Virus record (IMG/VR): IMGVR_UViG_3300049845_000291
Coordinates: 1 to 64,000 of that record
From: a virus
Strand: one strand, 5' to 3'
Length of the DNA stretch: 64,000 nt
Part shown: one piece after another, positions 7,832-19,100 of the stretch
How positions within the stretch are numbered: the first letter of the stretch is position 1
How the letters are laid out: each line of letters begins with the position of its first letter
Translations under genes and position numbers: made by a program
Notes under the pieces: model-generated
What the model was told of the DNA's origin: nothing
The model's database searches: none
The model's input: only the letters and a program-made list of their open reading frames with translations

Positions 7832-10800
7832 ATGGCTTTCCGGAACACAAACAGCGCAGAATCGTGGGATAAGATCTACGAGGCATTCACTCAAGTGAAC
7901 TTTACCTCGTTTGACTTTGACACGATCAAGGCTTCGCTGGTCGATTACCTACGTATTTACTACTCTGAGATATTTAACGATCTCATCCAATCATCAGAGT
8001 TGATTGCGTTGCTTGAGATGTTCGCGTACGTCGCCGAGCAGCTCGCGTACCGCGTGGACATGGTGTCGCATGAGAACTTCATCACGACCGCTCAGCGCAA
8101 GCAGAGCATCCTGCGGCTGGCGAAGCTGATCTCGTACAAGGCCACGCGGAACATCCCAGTTCGCGGGCTGGTAAAGATCACAAGTATCAGCACGACTGAG
8201 CAGATCATTGACAGCCGCGGTGTTGACATCTCTGGGCTTGTCATCAACTGGAATGATCCAAACAACCCGAACTGGAAAGAGCAGTTCCTGCTGATCATGA
8301 ACCGCGTCCTGAGCACGCAGTTCGGTCAGCCGCAGAAGTCCTTCCAGGTCGGTGACGTGCTGATGGACCTGTACTCCGTGAACGCGGCAGAGGGTTCGTT
8401 CACGAACGGGGTGTTCCCATACACGGCCACCACCGGTCTCGATAGCTTCCCAATGGAGATCGTGCCGGCTGACATCGACGAGAACGGCCCGTTCGAGCGT
8501 GAGCCTGATCTGTCAGCGGCCATGTCGATCGTGTACTCCAACGACGGCATTGGTGATGGCTCAGACTACACTGGGTTCTTGGCGTACACCAAGCAAGGCA
8601 CCCTAGCCCGTATCGACTACAACATCAGCGAACGGCTGCCGAACCGCCGACTGGAGTTCCTGCCAGACAACGTGAATCACACCGACGTTTGGGTGCAGAA
8701 GCTTGCAGGTGACGGCACAATCAGTGAGCGTTGGAAGCAAGTTGAGACCATCAGCGAGCAGAATCTGATCTTCAACGAGGACCGCAGCACGCGAAAGAAG
8801 TACGAGGTCGACACCCTTGAGAACGACCAGATCGCGGTGGTGTTCGGGGATGGTGACTTCGCTGAGGCCCCAGTCGGCCTGTACCGGTTCTGGATGCGGC
8901 AGTCCGCGAACCAGGCGATCGTGATCGCCAAGAACAAGGTCGTGAACGCACCGCTGACGTTCACGTACATCTCGAGCACCGGCAACACCGAGACGTGCTC
9001 GATGACCTTCAGCCTGACGACCACGCTGCAGAACGGCGCGGCGTCCGAGACCATTGAGCACGTTCGACAGGCAGCCCCTGCCACGTACTACGCCCAGAAC
9101 CGCATGGTGAACGGGCAGGACTACAACACGTACATGCTCAAGGATCCTTCGATCCTTCGGTTGAAGACCGTGAACCGCACCTTTGCAGGGCAGCCAAAGT
9201 ACATTGACTGGAATGACGCGTCAGGGTCATACGAGAACGTCAAGCTCTTCGGTGATGACCTGGCGATGCGGTACGACCTGTCACTGAACTCACTGAGCAC
9301 CTCGCTGTCTGGTCAGGCACTGATCGACCGCGTGATTGAGCCGCTGCTCTCAGACAGCGGTGTGGTCACAGCCATGGTGCACGTGTCGGCAACGCACCCA
9401 CCAACCAAGGACGTGGTGTCGTCTCCTCGTCGCACGTTCATTGAGGACAACCGAGCGAACCTGTTCAACAGCACGAACGGCACCGCGGTCTCACTGATCT
9501 CTGGCTCGACACCAGATGGCTCGCTCAAGGAAAAGACTGCCATGCAGGCGCTCATCGACCGGCACTGGTACGGTGAGCCCATCGAGTTCGTGGAAGCTCC
9601 AGGCAACCAGGTCTGGGCGCGCATTCCAGACCCAAGCCTGTTCCCGAAGGATGACTCGCGGATCTACGCGGCAAACGTACCTCGCACGATCGACGGCGTG
9701 AACCGCTTCCCACCAGGCGACATTGGTTCGGGACTGCAGCCCATCGCCGAGCAGGATTACTTCGCGCTGCGGTACAACCGCACGATGGCCGGCATCGGGA
9801 ACGGCTCGATCACGTTCAGCTTGCCGTCAGCATATAAGCGCGCTGGCGAGGTCTGGACCATTGAGGTCGCCGCGAACGGCACAACGCTGTACGTGCGCTC
9901 AAACCTACGTGGCACGTTCCCGAGTGGCACGGTTGGGGAGCCATACGAGATCACACCGCCAGATCAGGTGTCGCCGGCGCCGTTCTTCACGGTGACGCAG
10001 GGCAGCACGCCGTTCGAGCCAGGTGACGCGTTCATCATCCAGACAGGTGTGGCTCCGGGGTTGACGCTGACGCAGCGCACGAACGCATCAGGCTCTGGTT
10101 GGACGTACTTCAACAGCGCCGGTGTCATCAACCTGAACGGCTGGTGGCAGATTCTTGGCACCCCTGAGCTTGGTGCCGAGTACGCCAACGGACCAGTCAG
10201 CACCGCGCCGTACTACCACGACCAAGCGTTCGCCATGAACGGCCCGCTCAAGAACTCGTGGCTGATCTTGGTTCGCAAGATCAAGCCGGCGGGGGTGGTC
10301 ATTGGGTACGAGGTCTACTACCGCGACCTGAAGCTGACGGTGGAGTCACCAACTACCAAGTTTTGGTTCAACGAGGTTGATCAGATCCTTGACAACGAGA
10401 CCAAGAAAAGGGTGTACGACAACATCAAGATCCTGCGCTCGAACAACGACTACACAGGTGTGCAGCTCAAGAGCACGCAGCTCTATGATGTGGTCGGCCC
10501 AATCAAGAACGAGCTCGGGGAGATTGACTTCAACCAGCTGCAGGTGGTGCCAACTGACCTGCTGCAGGAGGACGAGAGCGGCAACCTTGAACCAGATCGT
10601 CTGCTGCAGTTCGTGACGTTTGCCGGGTTTGATGAGCTTGACAGCTTCGAGTACTTCCGTCTTGACAACCCAAGTGCTGCCCTGACACCTGGTGAGCTCT
10701 CGGCAGCGGTAGCGGCCTTTGGAACACTGAACGATGACAGCGCCTTTGCCGTCCAGGCTGGCGGCATCTGGTACGGCCGCAAGCAGGTTGCCAAAAACCA

Positions 10801-11434
10801 ATCAGACCCTGAAGCCAAGGGCCTGGACTTCATGTGGCAGCACTTTGCGCCTTACACCAACATCATCGATCCTTCGGTGACGAACATCCATGATGCGTAC
10901 GTGATCACACAAGGGTACTATGATTCGGTGGTCGCGTACCTACGCGGGCTGTCCAGCACCGCACCGACCCCGCCAACGCCGCTCGACCTGCGGAACTCTT
11001 ACTCGTACCTGCTCAAGAACAAGATGCTCAGCGACACTGTGGTGCTGCATCCAGGTCGCATGCGCTTGCTCTTCGGTTCACTGGCTGAACCTCAGCTTCG
11101 CGCAAAGTTCAAGGTTGTGCGTGCTCCTCAAGGCACCCTAACCAATGAGCGCGTCAAGGAAGAGCTGTTGAACGTGATCAACACGTACTTCGACATCCGG
11201 AACTGGGACTTCGGTGAGACGTTCTACGCCACCGAGCTGATCGCCTTGATGCACCAACGCCTGCCAACTGAGATTGCCTCGGTGGTCCTGGTACCGCTGT
11301 ACAGCGCGAACTCGTTCGGTGATCTGTTCACGGTCGAAAGCGGTTTCGATGAGATCCTGCAATCAGCCGCGCAGCTCAGCGACATTGAGGTCGTCGAGGC
11401 GCTTACTCCAACTACCATCCGACAGGTACGCTAA
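7832..11434 (+). CDS. 6: Baseplate wedge subunit, gp6-like, enlarged
   Basis: 1200 aa from ATG 7832, 25 nt after a TAAATA late box; T4 gp6 is 660 aa. The first ~110 residues ('SFDFDTIKASLVDYLR', 'LIALLEMFAYVAEQLAYRVDM', 'ILRLAKLISY') are the helical start of the gp6/baseplate-J family, and the last ~130 ('GRMRLLFGSLAEPQLRAKF', 'IRNWDFGETFYATELIALM') its C-terminal dimerisation region. The extra length lies in the middle: about residues 650-760 hold a beta module ending 'QGSTPFEPGDAFIIQTG' that recurs in the two giant proteins downstream. The role is heterodimer formation with gp7-type protein and gp53/gp25 in the wedge. The start codon has only a weak ribosome-binding site. High confidence for family, moderate for start. 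Confidence 0.85.
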   Translation: MAFRNTNSAESWDKIYEAFTQVNFTSFDFDTIKASLVDYLRIYYSEIFNDLIQSSELIALLEMFAYVAEQLAYRVDMVSHENFITTAQRKQSILRLAKLISYKATRNIPVRGLVKITSISTTEQIIDSRGVDISGLVINWNDPNNPNWKEQFLLIMNRVLSTQFGQPQKSFQVGDVLMDLYSVNAAEGSFTNGVFPYTATTGLDSFPMEIVPADIDENGPFEREPDLSAAMSIVYSNDGIGDGSDYTGFLAYTKQGTLARIDYNISERLPNRRLEFLPDNVNHTDVWVQKLAGDGTISERWKQVETISEQNLIFNEDRSTRKKYEVDTLENDQIAVVFGDGDFAEAPVGLYRFWMRQSANQAIVIAKNKVVNAPLTFTYISSTGNTETCSMTFSLTTTLQNGAASETIEHVRQAAPATYYAQNRMVNGQDYNTYMLKDPSILRLKTVNRTFAGQPKYIDWNDASGSYENVKLFGDDLAMRYDLSLNSLSTSLSGQALIDRVIEPLLSDSGVVTAMVHVSATHPPTKDVVSSPRRTFIEDNRANLFNSTNGTAVSLISGSTPDGSLKEKTAMQALIDRHWYGEPIEFVEAPGNQVWARIPDPSLFPKDDSRIYAANVPRTIDGVNRFPPGDIGSGLQPIAEQDYFALRYNRTMAGIGNGSITFSLPSAYKRAGEVWTIEVAANGTTLYVRSNLRGTFPSGTVGEPYEITPPDQVSPAPFFTVTQGSTPFEPGDAFIIQTGVAPGLTLTQRTNASGSGWTYFNSAGVINLNGWWQILGTPELGAEYANGPVSTAPYYHDQAFAMNGPLKNSWLILVRKIKPAGVVIGYEVYYRDLKLTVESPTTKFWFNEVDQILDNETKKRVYDNIKILRSNNDYTGVQLKSTQLYDVVGPIKNELGEIDFNQLQVVPTDLLQEDESGNLEPDRLLQFVTFAGFDELDSFEYFRLDNPSAALTPGELSAAVAAFGTLNDDSAFAVQAGGIWYGRKQVAKNQSDPEAKGLDFMWQHFAPYTNIIDPSVTNIHDAYVITQGYYDSVVAYLRGLSSTAPTPPTPLDLRNSYSYLLKNKMLSDTVVLHPGRMRLLFGSLAEPQLRAKFKVVRAPQGTLTNERVKEELLNVINTYFDIRNWDFGETFYATELIALMHQRLPTEIASVVLVPLYSANSFGDLFTVESGFDEILQSAAQLSDIEVVEALTPTTIRQVR

Positions 11435-11676
11435 TGAAGCTTCAAGAAATTACCTTAAAGAACGATTTTCCAAAGAAGGACGTCACCATTGAGAACGTCT
11501 TGGACACGCTTCCAGCGTCCCCAGGTGACATTTTCTGGAAGCTTGGGCGTGTTGAGGACTATCAAGATCGAGCCAAAAGCGCGGCGTTGCGAGGCATGCT
11601 AGACAAGCTCGTTGCTGAAAAGAAGGTGCGCGCAAAGCACCGCACCGCAGACGATCCAGTGTACTATAAGGTCTGA
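11434..11676 (+). CDS. Small protein with packaging-like N-terminus, possible winged helix
   Basis: 80 aa, ATG overlapping the gp6 stop (TAATG). I do not recognise the family. After MKLQEITLKNDF, the segment 'PGDIFWKLGRVEDYQDRAKSAALRGMLDKLVAEKKVRAKH' reads as helix-helix-turn-wing and would fit a small winged-helix fold (a DNA-binding suggestion only). It is charged, with no membrane segment. Its first residues match the MKL-x-E-(L/I) start shared with the next two genes, which in T4 internal proteins acts as a head-targeting peptide. It is followed ten bases later by another gene of the same kind. Confidence 0.6.
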   Translation: MKLQEITLKNDFPKKDVTIENVLDTLPASPGDIFWKLGRVEDYQDRAKSAALRGMLDKLVAEKKVRAKHRTADDPVYYKV

Positions 11677-11686
11677 AGCCCGAGCT

Positions 11687-12067
11687 ATGAAACTCAATGA
11701 ACTCAAGCTTGGGCACGTTGTTGGTGACGTCATCGGGGTGGCAAAAGCCGGCAAGAAGCTTGTTGGCAAAGAAGACCCAAAGGAACAGAGCAAGCTCAAG
11801 AAGTCAATTGCACTCGGCGAAGGCCTGGGCGATCTGCACGCGAAGTTCCAAGGTTGGCTCGACCAAAACAAGCTCCCAGGTGACGAGCTCCAGCGGCTGT
11901 TGAAGGACCTAGAGGTTGAGGCTAAGAGCCGCGGATCGCTTCACACCATGATCGATGACCTGATGAGCCCCCTGACCGTGAAGCAGCTCAAGACCCTGAT
12001 GAAGATCGGCCCCGCTGACCTGAAGCTGGCTGCCAAGGAAGAGTACGCGCACCGGAACCAATCATGA
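11687..12067 (+). CDS. Small basic helical protein with packaging-like N-terminus
   Basis: 126 aa from ATG 11687, inside a longer frame whose upstream part overlaps the preceding gene. Begins MKLNELKLGHV, then a Gly/Ala/Lys stretch 'VIGVAKAGKKLVG', and then mostly predicted helix with many Lys/Glu. No family recognised and no membrane segment. Coupled to the next gene by ATGA (12064). The position in the late operon and the N-terminus make an internal head protein a reasonable guess; nothing in the sequence gives a catalytic role. Confidence 0.6.
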   Translation: MKLNELKLGHVVGDVIGVAKAGKKLVGKEDPKEQSKLKKSIALGEGLGDLHAKFQGWLDQNKLPGDELQRLLKDLEVEAKSRGSLHTMIDDLMSPLTVKQLKTLMKIGPADLKLAAKEEYAHRNQS

Positions 12068-12969
12068 TCCTGCAAGAGATCTTCGACAGCACGTACGAGT
12101 ACGAGGTCAAGCTTGATCATCGTGGTATCTACCTGGTCGAGTTCCGAGATAAGGACGGGCGGTACATTGAGGTTGAGTTCTCAAAATCCAAAGATCAAGA
12201 CATCTGGCTGATTGAGTTCACCCGCGATGGTTCCGTTGTCGCGACTGGTGAAGGCGATGCGCCAAAAATCCTGAGCACCGTAGCGGCCATTACTCAAGAA
12301 TTCATCGACAAGAAAACACCTGCGTTCCTGGTATTCTCGGCTTCAAAGCACGACCGAGCTCGCGCTAGCGTGTACCGTCGCATGATCATGCGCAAGGTGC
12401 TGCCGTATTACGTTGAGCTCAAGTACCCGCAGTACCGTTTCAAAGTCCCCTTTGGAGAGACCTTCGACGAGCTCTGGCGCTTGTACCGTCGGTCTGGAGG
12501 TGAGGACACGACCTTCATGGTGATTGCTCACCAGGATGAGCTTAAGGAAGCGCTCATGACCGAGGTGTTTGATGCCAAGGTCGAGTACGAGGTCACACGC
12601 CAAACCGCCAAGCACTTCCAGACCAAGGCTGAGATCGGAGGTCGAACGATTGTGTTCACCGCGCTGCTCGATGATGGACCGAACGGTGCGTACTGGGACG
12701 TGGCGTTCGAGGAGTACGATGGTCATCTTGGGACCTTCAAGGCCACCGGCAAAGGCAAGGCCTTCGAGGTCCTGTCCATGGTCAAGGCCAGCCTGACCGA
12801 GCTCAGGGACAGGTACCAGCCCGAGATCGTGTACTTCACCGCCGACTCGACCAACGGCGCCGCGCGGGCCAACATCTACCGTCGGATGGTTGGCGACGTC
12901 TTCAACGGCTACGAGCTCGAGGAGACGAAGTCGGAAGGTGATCACGTCTTCATCTTCCGCCGTCCATAG
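12064..12969 (+). CDS. Tandem-duplicated protein with Alt-like N-terminus (candidate internal head protein)
   Basis: 301 aa, ATGA-coupled to the previous gene. Starts MILQEIFDSTYE, close in pattern to T4 Alt (MELITELFDED), a packaged enzyme. The body is two copies of one unit, about residues 12-115 and 173-300. Each runs: strand-rich start ('YEV...'), a 'IEFTRDGSVVATGEGDAPKIL' or 'VAFEEYDGHLGTFKATGKG' strand-turn, a helix, a 'FLVFSAS' or 'IVYFTADS' strand, and the signature 'RARASVYRRMI' or 'RANIYRRMV'. The family looks like ones I have seen in other T4-like genomes without function. It is the last gene of the baseplate transcript, followed by a hairpin. Function unknown. Confidence 0.68.
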   Translation: MILQEIFDSTYEYEVKLDHRGIYLVEFRDKDGRYIEVEFSKSKDQDIWLIEFTRDGSVVATGEGDAPKILSTVAAITQEFIDKKTPAFLVFSASKHDRARASVYRRMIMRKVLPYYVELKYPQYRFKVPFGETFDELWRLYRRSGGEDTTFMVIAHQDELKEALMTEVFDAKVEYEVTRQTAKHFQTKAEIGGRTIVFTALLDDGPNGAYWDVAFEEYDGHLGTFKATGKGKAFEVLSMVKASLTELRDRYQPEIVYFTADSTNGAARANIYRRMVGDVFNGYELEETKSEGDHVFIFRRP

Positions 12970-12990
12970 ACCGGCGACACCAGGCGACAC

Positions 12991-13012
12991 CCAGAGGCTT
13001 CAAAGCCTCTGG
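12991..13012 (+). terminator. Stem-loop after the baseplate operon
   Basis: CCAGAGGC / GCCTCTGG, 8-bp perfect stem with a 6-base loop, 21 bases after the last stop, followed by a weak T-rich tail (TCTGTTAG). The gap 12970-13128 also holds two GGCGACACC elements before the hairpin, a possible long-loop GTGCCC/GGGCAC pair (13043-13077) followed by five T, and the late promoter at 13101. Confidence 0.6.
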
Positions 13013-13100
13013 TCTGTTAGGTACTACAGTCACGCCTTCGAGGTGCCCGATCGTCGCCTTCCGTTACATGGGGGCACTTTTTGGCACTCTGACAGGGTCC

Positions 13101-13106
13101 TAAATA
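13101..13106 (+). promoter_or_regulatory. Late promoter TAAATA for the 2830-aa gene
   Basis: TCCTAAATACCAC, 22 nt before ATG 13129. Thirteen bases are identical with the box at 21329. Confidence 0.75.
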
Positions 13107-13128
13107 CCACGCACTCGCGTGAGATCCT

Positions 13129-16100
13129 ATGGCCAAAGACTACAACCTTCCTCGCCTTGACCTGATCAACCTGGTTCCTCAGGAACTCAGGAACGTTGCT
13201 TCTCGGTCCTTGCTCGACAACCTGTTCAACAGGTTCTTGACCAAAGACGAGGCGGTGCCGTTCTACGGGTTTGTTGGCCGTAAGCCGTCTGGCGTCGAGG
13301 ACAAGACGCCAAAGATCCCACAGCCAACCGTCGAGCGTGACATCAACGCCCTGGTGCCAGTGTACTCGTTCAAGCTCGGCGCCGAGACGTACTCATTCAC
13401 GCCGCACGACATCATCCGCAAGATGAGCGTTCTTGGTGGGTCCGACGATCAGGAGAACTGGTTGTACTCGCAGGGGAACAACTACGCCCCACCAATCGAT
13501 CTCGATCGGTTCACAAATTTCTTCAACTATTACTGGGTGGCTGGTGCTCTCGAGAATCCTCCGAGCATGCCTTGGAACCCGGAGCTGCGTCCAGAGTACT
13601 ACACCATCCAGCGACCGCCAATCGATGACATCGACAAGCTGAACGTTCGGGTGGCCAGCACCGCGAACATCATTCTCACCGGTTCTGGGTACTTTGACCA
13701 GACTTGGGAGGTCACGTTCACGTCGCCAACGACGTTCACGATCACCGCCACTGGCCCACTGACGGGCATCACCACCGCGGTTCAGGGCCCATTCACGCTC
13801 GGTGCCACCCCGTTGGCACCGCCGTACACCGCCATTGACCAGAACTTCACGTTCTACAACAACACCGCAATCCCTCTGGCCAGCCGCCTAACGCTGTTGA
13901 CCTTCACGATTCGCCGTGAAGCCGTGTACGACGGTGTCGGTGCGTTCGTGTCGTATGAGTCCTTTGCCGCCGGCGACAAGTTCACAATCACCGCGCCGTT
14001 CATCTCATCAGTCAGCAACGTGGTCTTCGTCGGCAGCTCGGGCGTCAAGGGCAAGATCCTGAACGTGAACTCACGCGACATCTACCAGACCGTTGACGGG
14101 GTGGTCCTCAAGAACGGTGATCGAGTGCTGGTCAAGAACAACACCGCTGCAGAGAACGGGATCTACACCGTTCGTCCGGGTGCATGGGAGCGCGCACCCG
14201 ACTCAGCGGTCGGCATTCAAGCCGTCGGTGACCGAGTCTTCGTCCTGCAGGGAACGGTGAACGCAAACCGCCTTTACAGCGCAACCGCGTCAGGAGCCGG
14301 TTTCACGTACAACCTCGTTGCCACGAACACGGTCTCGAACACCAACACCTGGCAAGAGCACAATTACTGGGTTCACCGTGACGAGCTCGGTTCGTACGAC
14401 ACGTCAAAGGTCTTCCAGGCCACTCGCCCGATCATCGAGTTCCAGGCTGGCCTGCGGCTGAACCAGTTCATCGGCACCGATGGGCGCCCATCAGACATCG
14501 GCACCTCGTACCAGCAGGTCAAGCACGAGTTCAACCAGCTGCCACTGTTCGATCTGTACCGGTACGATGGCACGCACGCAAGGGTGGCGTCTGGCCTATT
14601 CTACTACGTCGAGGATCCAACGGCTGACATTGATGTGCCGTTGCAGCGCCGTGTGGCGCGTGTGAACAACGTGTCACGTGATTTCTTGTTCGAACACGGC
14701 ATGCTAGAGCAGCCCAACACCTTGCTGTTCTACAAGGACCGTGCTGGTACCTTGAAAACCGTGTGGCACCCTGGGTACTCTGCAGCGCAGTATGTTGACC
14801 AGGAGTTTGAGGGCGACGGTGACGGCACACTGACCGTTAACCTGTCTGGCGGCACCCCGTTCACCGCACAGCAGATCTGGCAGCTCGTCGCTGACGAGGA
14901 TCCATCGCGATTCAAGGTCGTTGGCTCCAAGCTCAAGGTTTTGCCGGAAACCATGGAGTTCGTGTACGTTGGTGTGCCGTACTTCAACGGTCACTTCAAC
15001 GCCTTGATCACCGCTGGCAGCACGCCATTTTCCCCGGGCGACACCTTCACCTTCCGTGTTGGCAACCTCGAAACCACGCGGTACGTTTACCGAGACGCCA
15101 ACGATCAGATCTATGATCTGTACGGTGGTGCGCCTGCTGACGATGAAGGCATCGGCTCATGGCAGATCCCAAGGATGTTCTACAACAACATAGAAGCCAG
15201 CTCAGGGGAACCAATCTCGGAGGGCACACTGTACTCTCACTTCCGTGGGATCTTGGCGAACCAACTGAAGACCGGTGTTGAGGACAAGGCCTTTGGAGGC
15301 TCAATCAAGCTCTGGTCAGAGCAGGTGAACTTGCTCTCGTCGCTGATGATGCAGCGCGACAACACGCCACCGTCCATTGTTGACTTCGCGCAACGGCAGC
15401 ATGAGAGCGCGTTGAACTCCATCGTTGACCTGTTCGTCAAGAACGCGCGGGCGTACGTGACGTCAAACGGTGCGGTGGACACCAATGCTGAGCTGGATGC
15501 CTTCGTTGACATGCTGCTCTCCATGCATGCTCAGACGGAGCAAGCTCGAAAGGTGCTGTACGACAGCACCTCACCGATCCCTGGTTTCCCAGCGACCCTG
15601 CCGCTGCTTGGTGTTCTGCCTCTGTCGGTTCCAGGTGCGGTGTTTGAGAACGAGCTGAACACCGTGCTGTTCAGGCGGCATGATGGGAGCTTGGCACCGT
15701 TTTACACGAACACAGTGCAGTTCCTGGATCAACTTGGTCCTGTTGGCAGCACGTACCCGCAGGACATGGCGATGCTGCTCAACGACGTGCTGCTCACAAT
15801 TGAGCAACGGCTGTTCGACGGCATCTCCGAGCTGCACCGCACGTACTTCACCGAGGAAGAGGTCAAGAACGCCATCCAATCAAATCTTGGACCACAGCTT
15901 GAACGTGAGCTGGCATCATGGGCCATTGGCAATGGCTTTGATCCGACGGCGCCGGACTATGTTCCTTCTGACGCCCTGACGTGGAACTATCGCGACGCGA
16001 TCGTGTTCGCGCCTGTTGACACCACAGAGGTCCCAGCGCGTTGGTACAACGCGCTGCAAGCACACCAGCGCACGGTGCCCGGCGTGCTGCCAACATCGCG

Positions 16101-19100
16101 ACCTGATCTGGAGCCATGGCGCCTTGTTGGCTTCCCTGAAGATCCTGGTGCCAGCTGGGACGTGTACCGCGCGCCGGTGACGCCAGATGATCTGGCCGCG
16201 GGTGGCTTCATTGATGGCGGCACCGCAAGGCTCGTGATTGGCGGCCCCGGTTCATCGAACACTATTCGCTCTGGTCTCCCAGTGATTGATGGGCGAACGG
16301 CGGCGGCTGGTGACGTTGTCTTGTTGGCGAACGAGATGGCGCCGCAGTTCAACGGCCTGTGGGTCGTCAGCACCGGTCTTTGGGTTCGGTCGAGTGTGCC
16401 GCTGACCGCTGGCACAGTGGTGCAGATCACCGACGGTCAAGAGTACGAGGACTCATCATGGGTCTTCATGAACACGCCCGCTTCACCCGGTGTCAACCCG
16501 CTGCAGGTTGAGCTGGTCCGTCGCTGGACCGACCAGATGTGGGACGACATTCAAGCTGCTCGCCCGACGTTGAAGCTCAGCGTGAACACGCTCCGTGATC
16601 AGCTGTTGCCACCGTACGTGTCAAGCTTGTTGTCGTACAGCGTGCACGCGCTGACGAACACGATTCCATCTGGCGTTGATCAATCGTACTTCTTTGGTGA
16701 AGGTTCACCAGTTGAGACGGTCTGGTTGCGAACACTGGAGTACCGGTACTCGCTTGCACGTGCTCTGTTTAGGCAGGATCCACTGGCATTCCTCGGACAT
16801 CTCTGGGGCTTCGAATGGCTCGAGGTTGATCGCGTGCTGTACGACGCGTTCGAGGTCGCGGTGCCGGCAAAGGACTCGAAGCTGCACGGCGAGAGCATCA
16901 GCTCGGTTCAGCGAACCGCGCCCATCAGCTTGACCCTTGCCACGGGACCGGCCCCGTTCACGATCACCATCACCCGTGATGCATTCACCTCATCGCGTCA
17001 GCAGGCTTGGAGCATTCGAGCACAAGACGGCATGTTCATTGAGTACGCGCTCGAAGGGGTGACATACCCCACGATCAGCGCCGCAGGGTACACGTTGACG
17101 AACCTTAGGATTGAGGACGAGGGCAAGCCGTTCCGCGTTGGTGACAAGTTCACGATCAGCGCCAACGCTGATGGCTCAGGCTCTCTCGTGACCTTCGAAG
17201 GCGCCTCATATCGTCGGTACAACGGGTTCGCACAGCTGTTCGCGCAGTCCTTGCGCGAAGCCAGCATTGACACCACGCAAGGGTACGCGATCAAGGCCTT
17301 CCGTGAATGGGACGTCAACCTCGGCTACCGAGCTGCCGGTCTGGTCAGCACCGACGACCTGCAGGTCTTCTCTGATCGTGTCGAGATCCCTGAGAACTCG
17401 TACGAGCTGCGGTTCAAGCGCTCACCATACGCCGGTGACCTTTGGCTACAGGCCTTGCGCGTCACGCCAGTGGTCATTGGTGCCAGCCTGCCTGGCAGCA
17501 CTGGGGCACCAGCCGCAACAACTGATGCCTCAGACTGGGTGTTCCGAGTTGAGGGCTACAATGGTCGGTACCTCGGCATTGAGTACTACACCCTGAATAC
17601 GAGTGGTCCGTTCGTGACCTTCAACGCGCTGAACGGTGCGACGACAACACGCGAGTTCAAGCAGTACACCGAGACATCGGGCATCGTGAACGCGCAGCTG
17701 CCGTTGACCATCCGTGGTCTACAGAACGTCGTTGACTTCATGTTCGGGTACACCCGCCGGCTCGAAGATCTTGGCTGGAGCTTCGAGGACCAGCTGAATC
17801 CAAACATTGACGTGGTCACTGGCCGCGTTCGGAACTGGCAGCTTGAGATTGAGAAGCTGATTGACGTCGTGTACAAGGGCATCGAGCTCGGTCAAGGCCA
17901 CATCTTGAACCCATTCATCGATCGTGTCTGGGTTACGCAGCAGACTGGTCTGCTGTCGCCGTTCTATGACAGCGCGCTCTTTGACGTCTCGGCAGACCCT
18001 GGGGTCTTTGACACCTTGGGCGCGAAGATCTCCACCTCTGATCTGCTGGTCTTGCGGCAGCTGAATCGTTCGCAGATCAGCTCTGTGGTGCCAATGTTCT
18101 CAGTGCACGCCCAAGTTGACGAGTTTGAGCACCTGTTCGTGTTCAGCAAGTACATTGAGCCCAGCACCGAGAGCGGGCTGATCTACGACCCGTTCAGCGC
18201 TGCACGCATCACCTCATTGAAGTTCAACGGTCGACGTCAAGGCACGTACACCCTGCGTCCTGAGCTTGGTGGACATTACCTTGTGAATGGCAAGGTCCGC
18301 ATGAACATGCAGGCCAGCACCGACAAGGTCGCACAGTACTATGACGCGGATCACGTCTTCGAGGACAACCTGAGCACGAGGCACGCGCTGGCGCTGCTTG
18401 GGTTCTCGCCAAAGGAGTACATGGACTCGCTTGACCTGACAAACCGGTCGCAGTTCAACTTCTGGCGTGGCCTGATCCAGATGAAGGGCACGAACCTGTC
18501 AGTCGACGCGTTCTTGAACAACGACCGCTTTGAGGACGCTAAGATCGATGAGTTCTGGGCGTACAAGGTCGCCGAGTACGGTGACAACCGCATGCGCATG
18601 TTCCCTGAGCTCAAGCTCACCGTGGCTGACACCGTGCAGCAGTTCACGAAGCTGCAGTTCGACCAAACCAGCGGTGAATTGACGGACTTCACTCAGATCC
18701 AGGCCGATGATGAAGCCCGTTGGTTCAGCATCGAGGACTTGAATGGTGAAACGCGCTTCCAGGCGCAGCTCGTTGGCACGTATAACAAGAGCACCACGGC
18801 TGGTGAGATCATCACCCTGCCATTCATCGCTGACGTGCTTGAGATCACTGGAGCTACGCAGCTGAACGCGAACACGTTGGTCGCCACTGGTACCAACGTA
18901 TCAGTTCGTGGCTTCGGGCCGGCCACGCCAAAGTTCAACCCAATCAAGCTCCTGAACTACGTTGACAACCAGCTCGTTGAAGAGATTCCGATCTGGCACC
19001 CAGTCATTGGACAGCACACGCCAGTGGCACTGGAATCGATCAACATCATCAGCACCCGTGATCCAGCTCGGTACAACGTGTCGACACAGGTCGTCGGGAA

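Noticed and set aside
13043-13082. GTGCCC/GGGCAC pair followed by five T as a second terminator
   Set aside because: A 23-base loop and 6-bp stem make it weak; the hairpin at 12991 is better.
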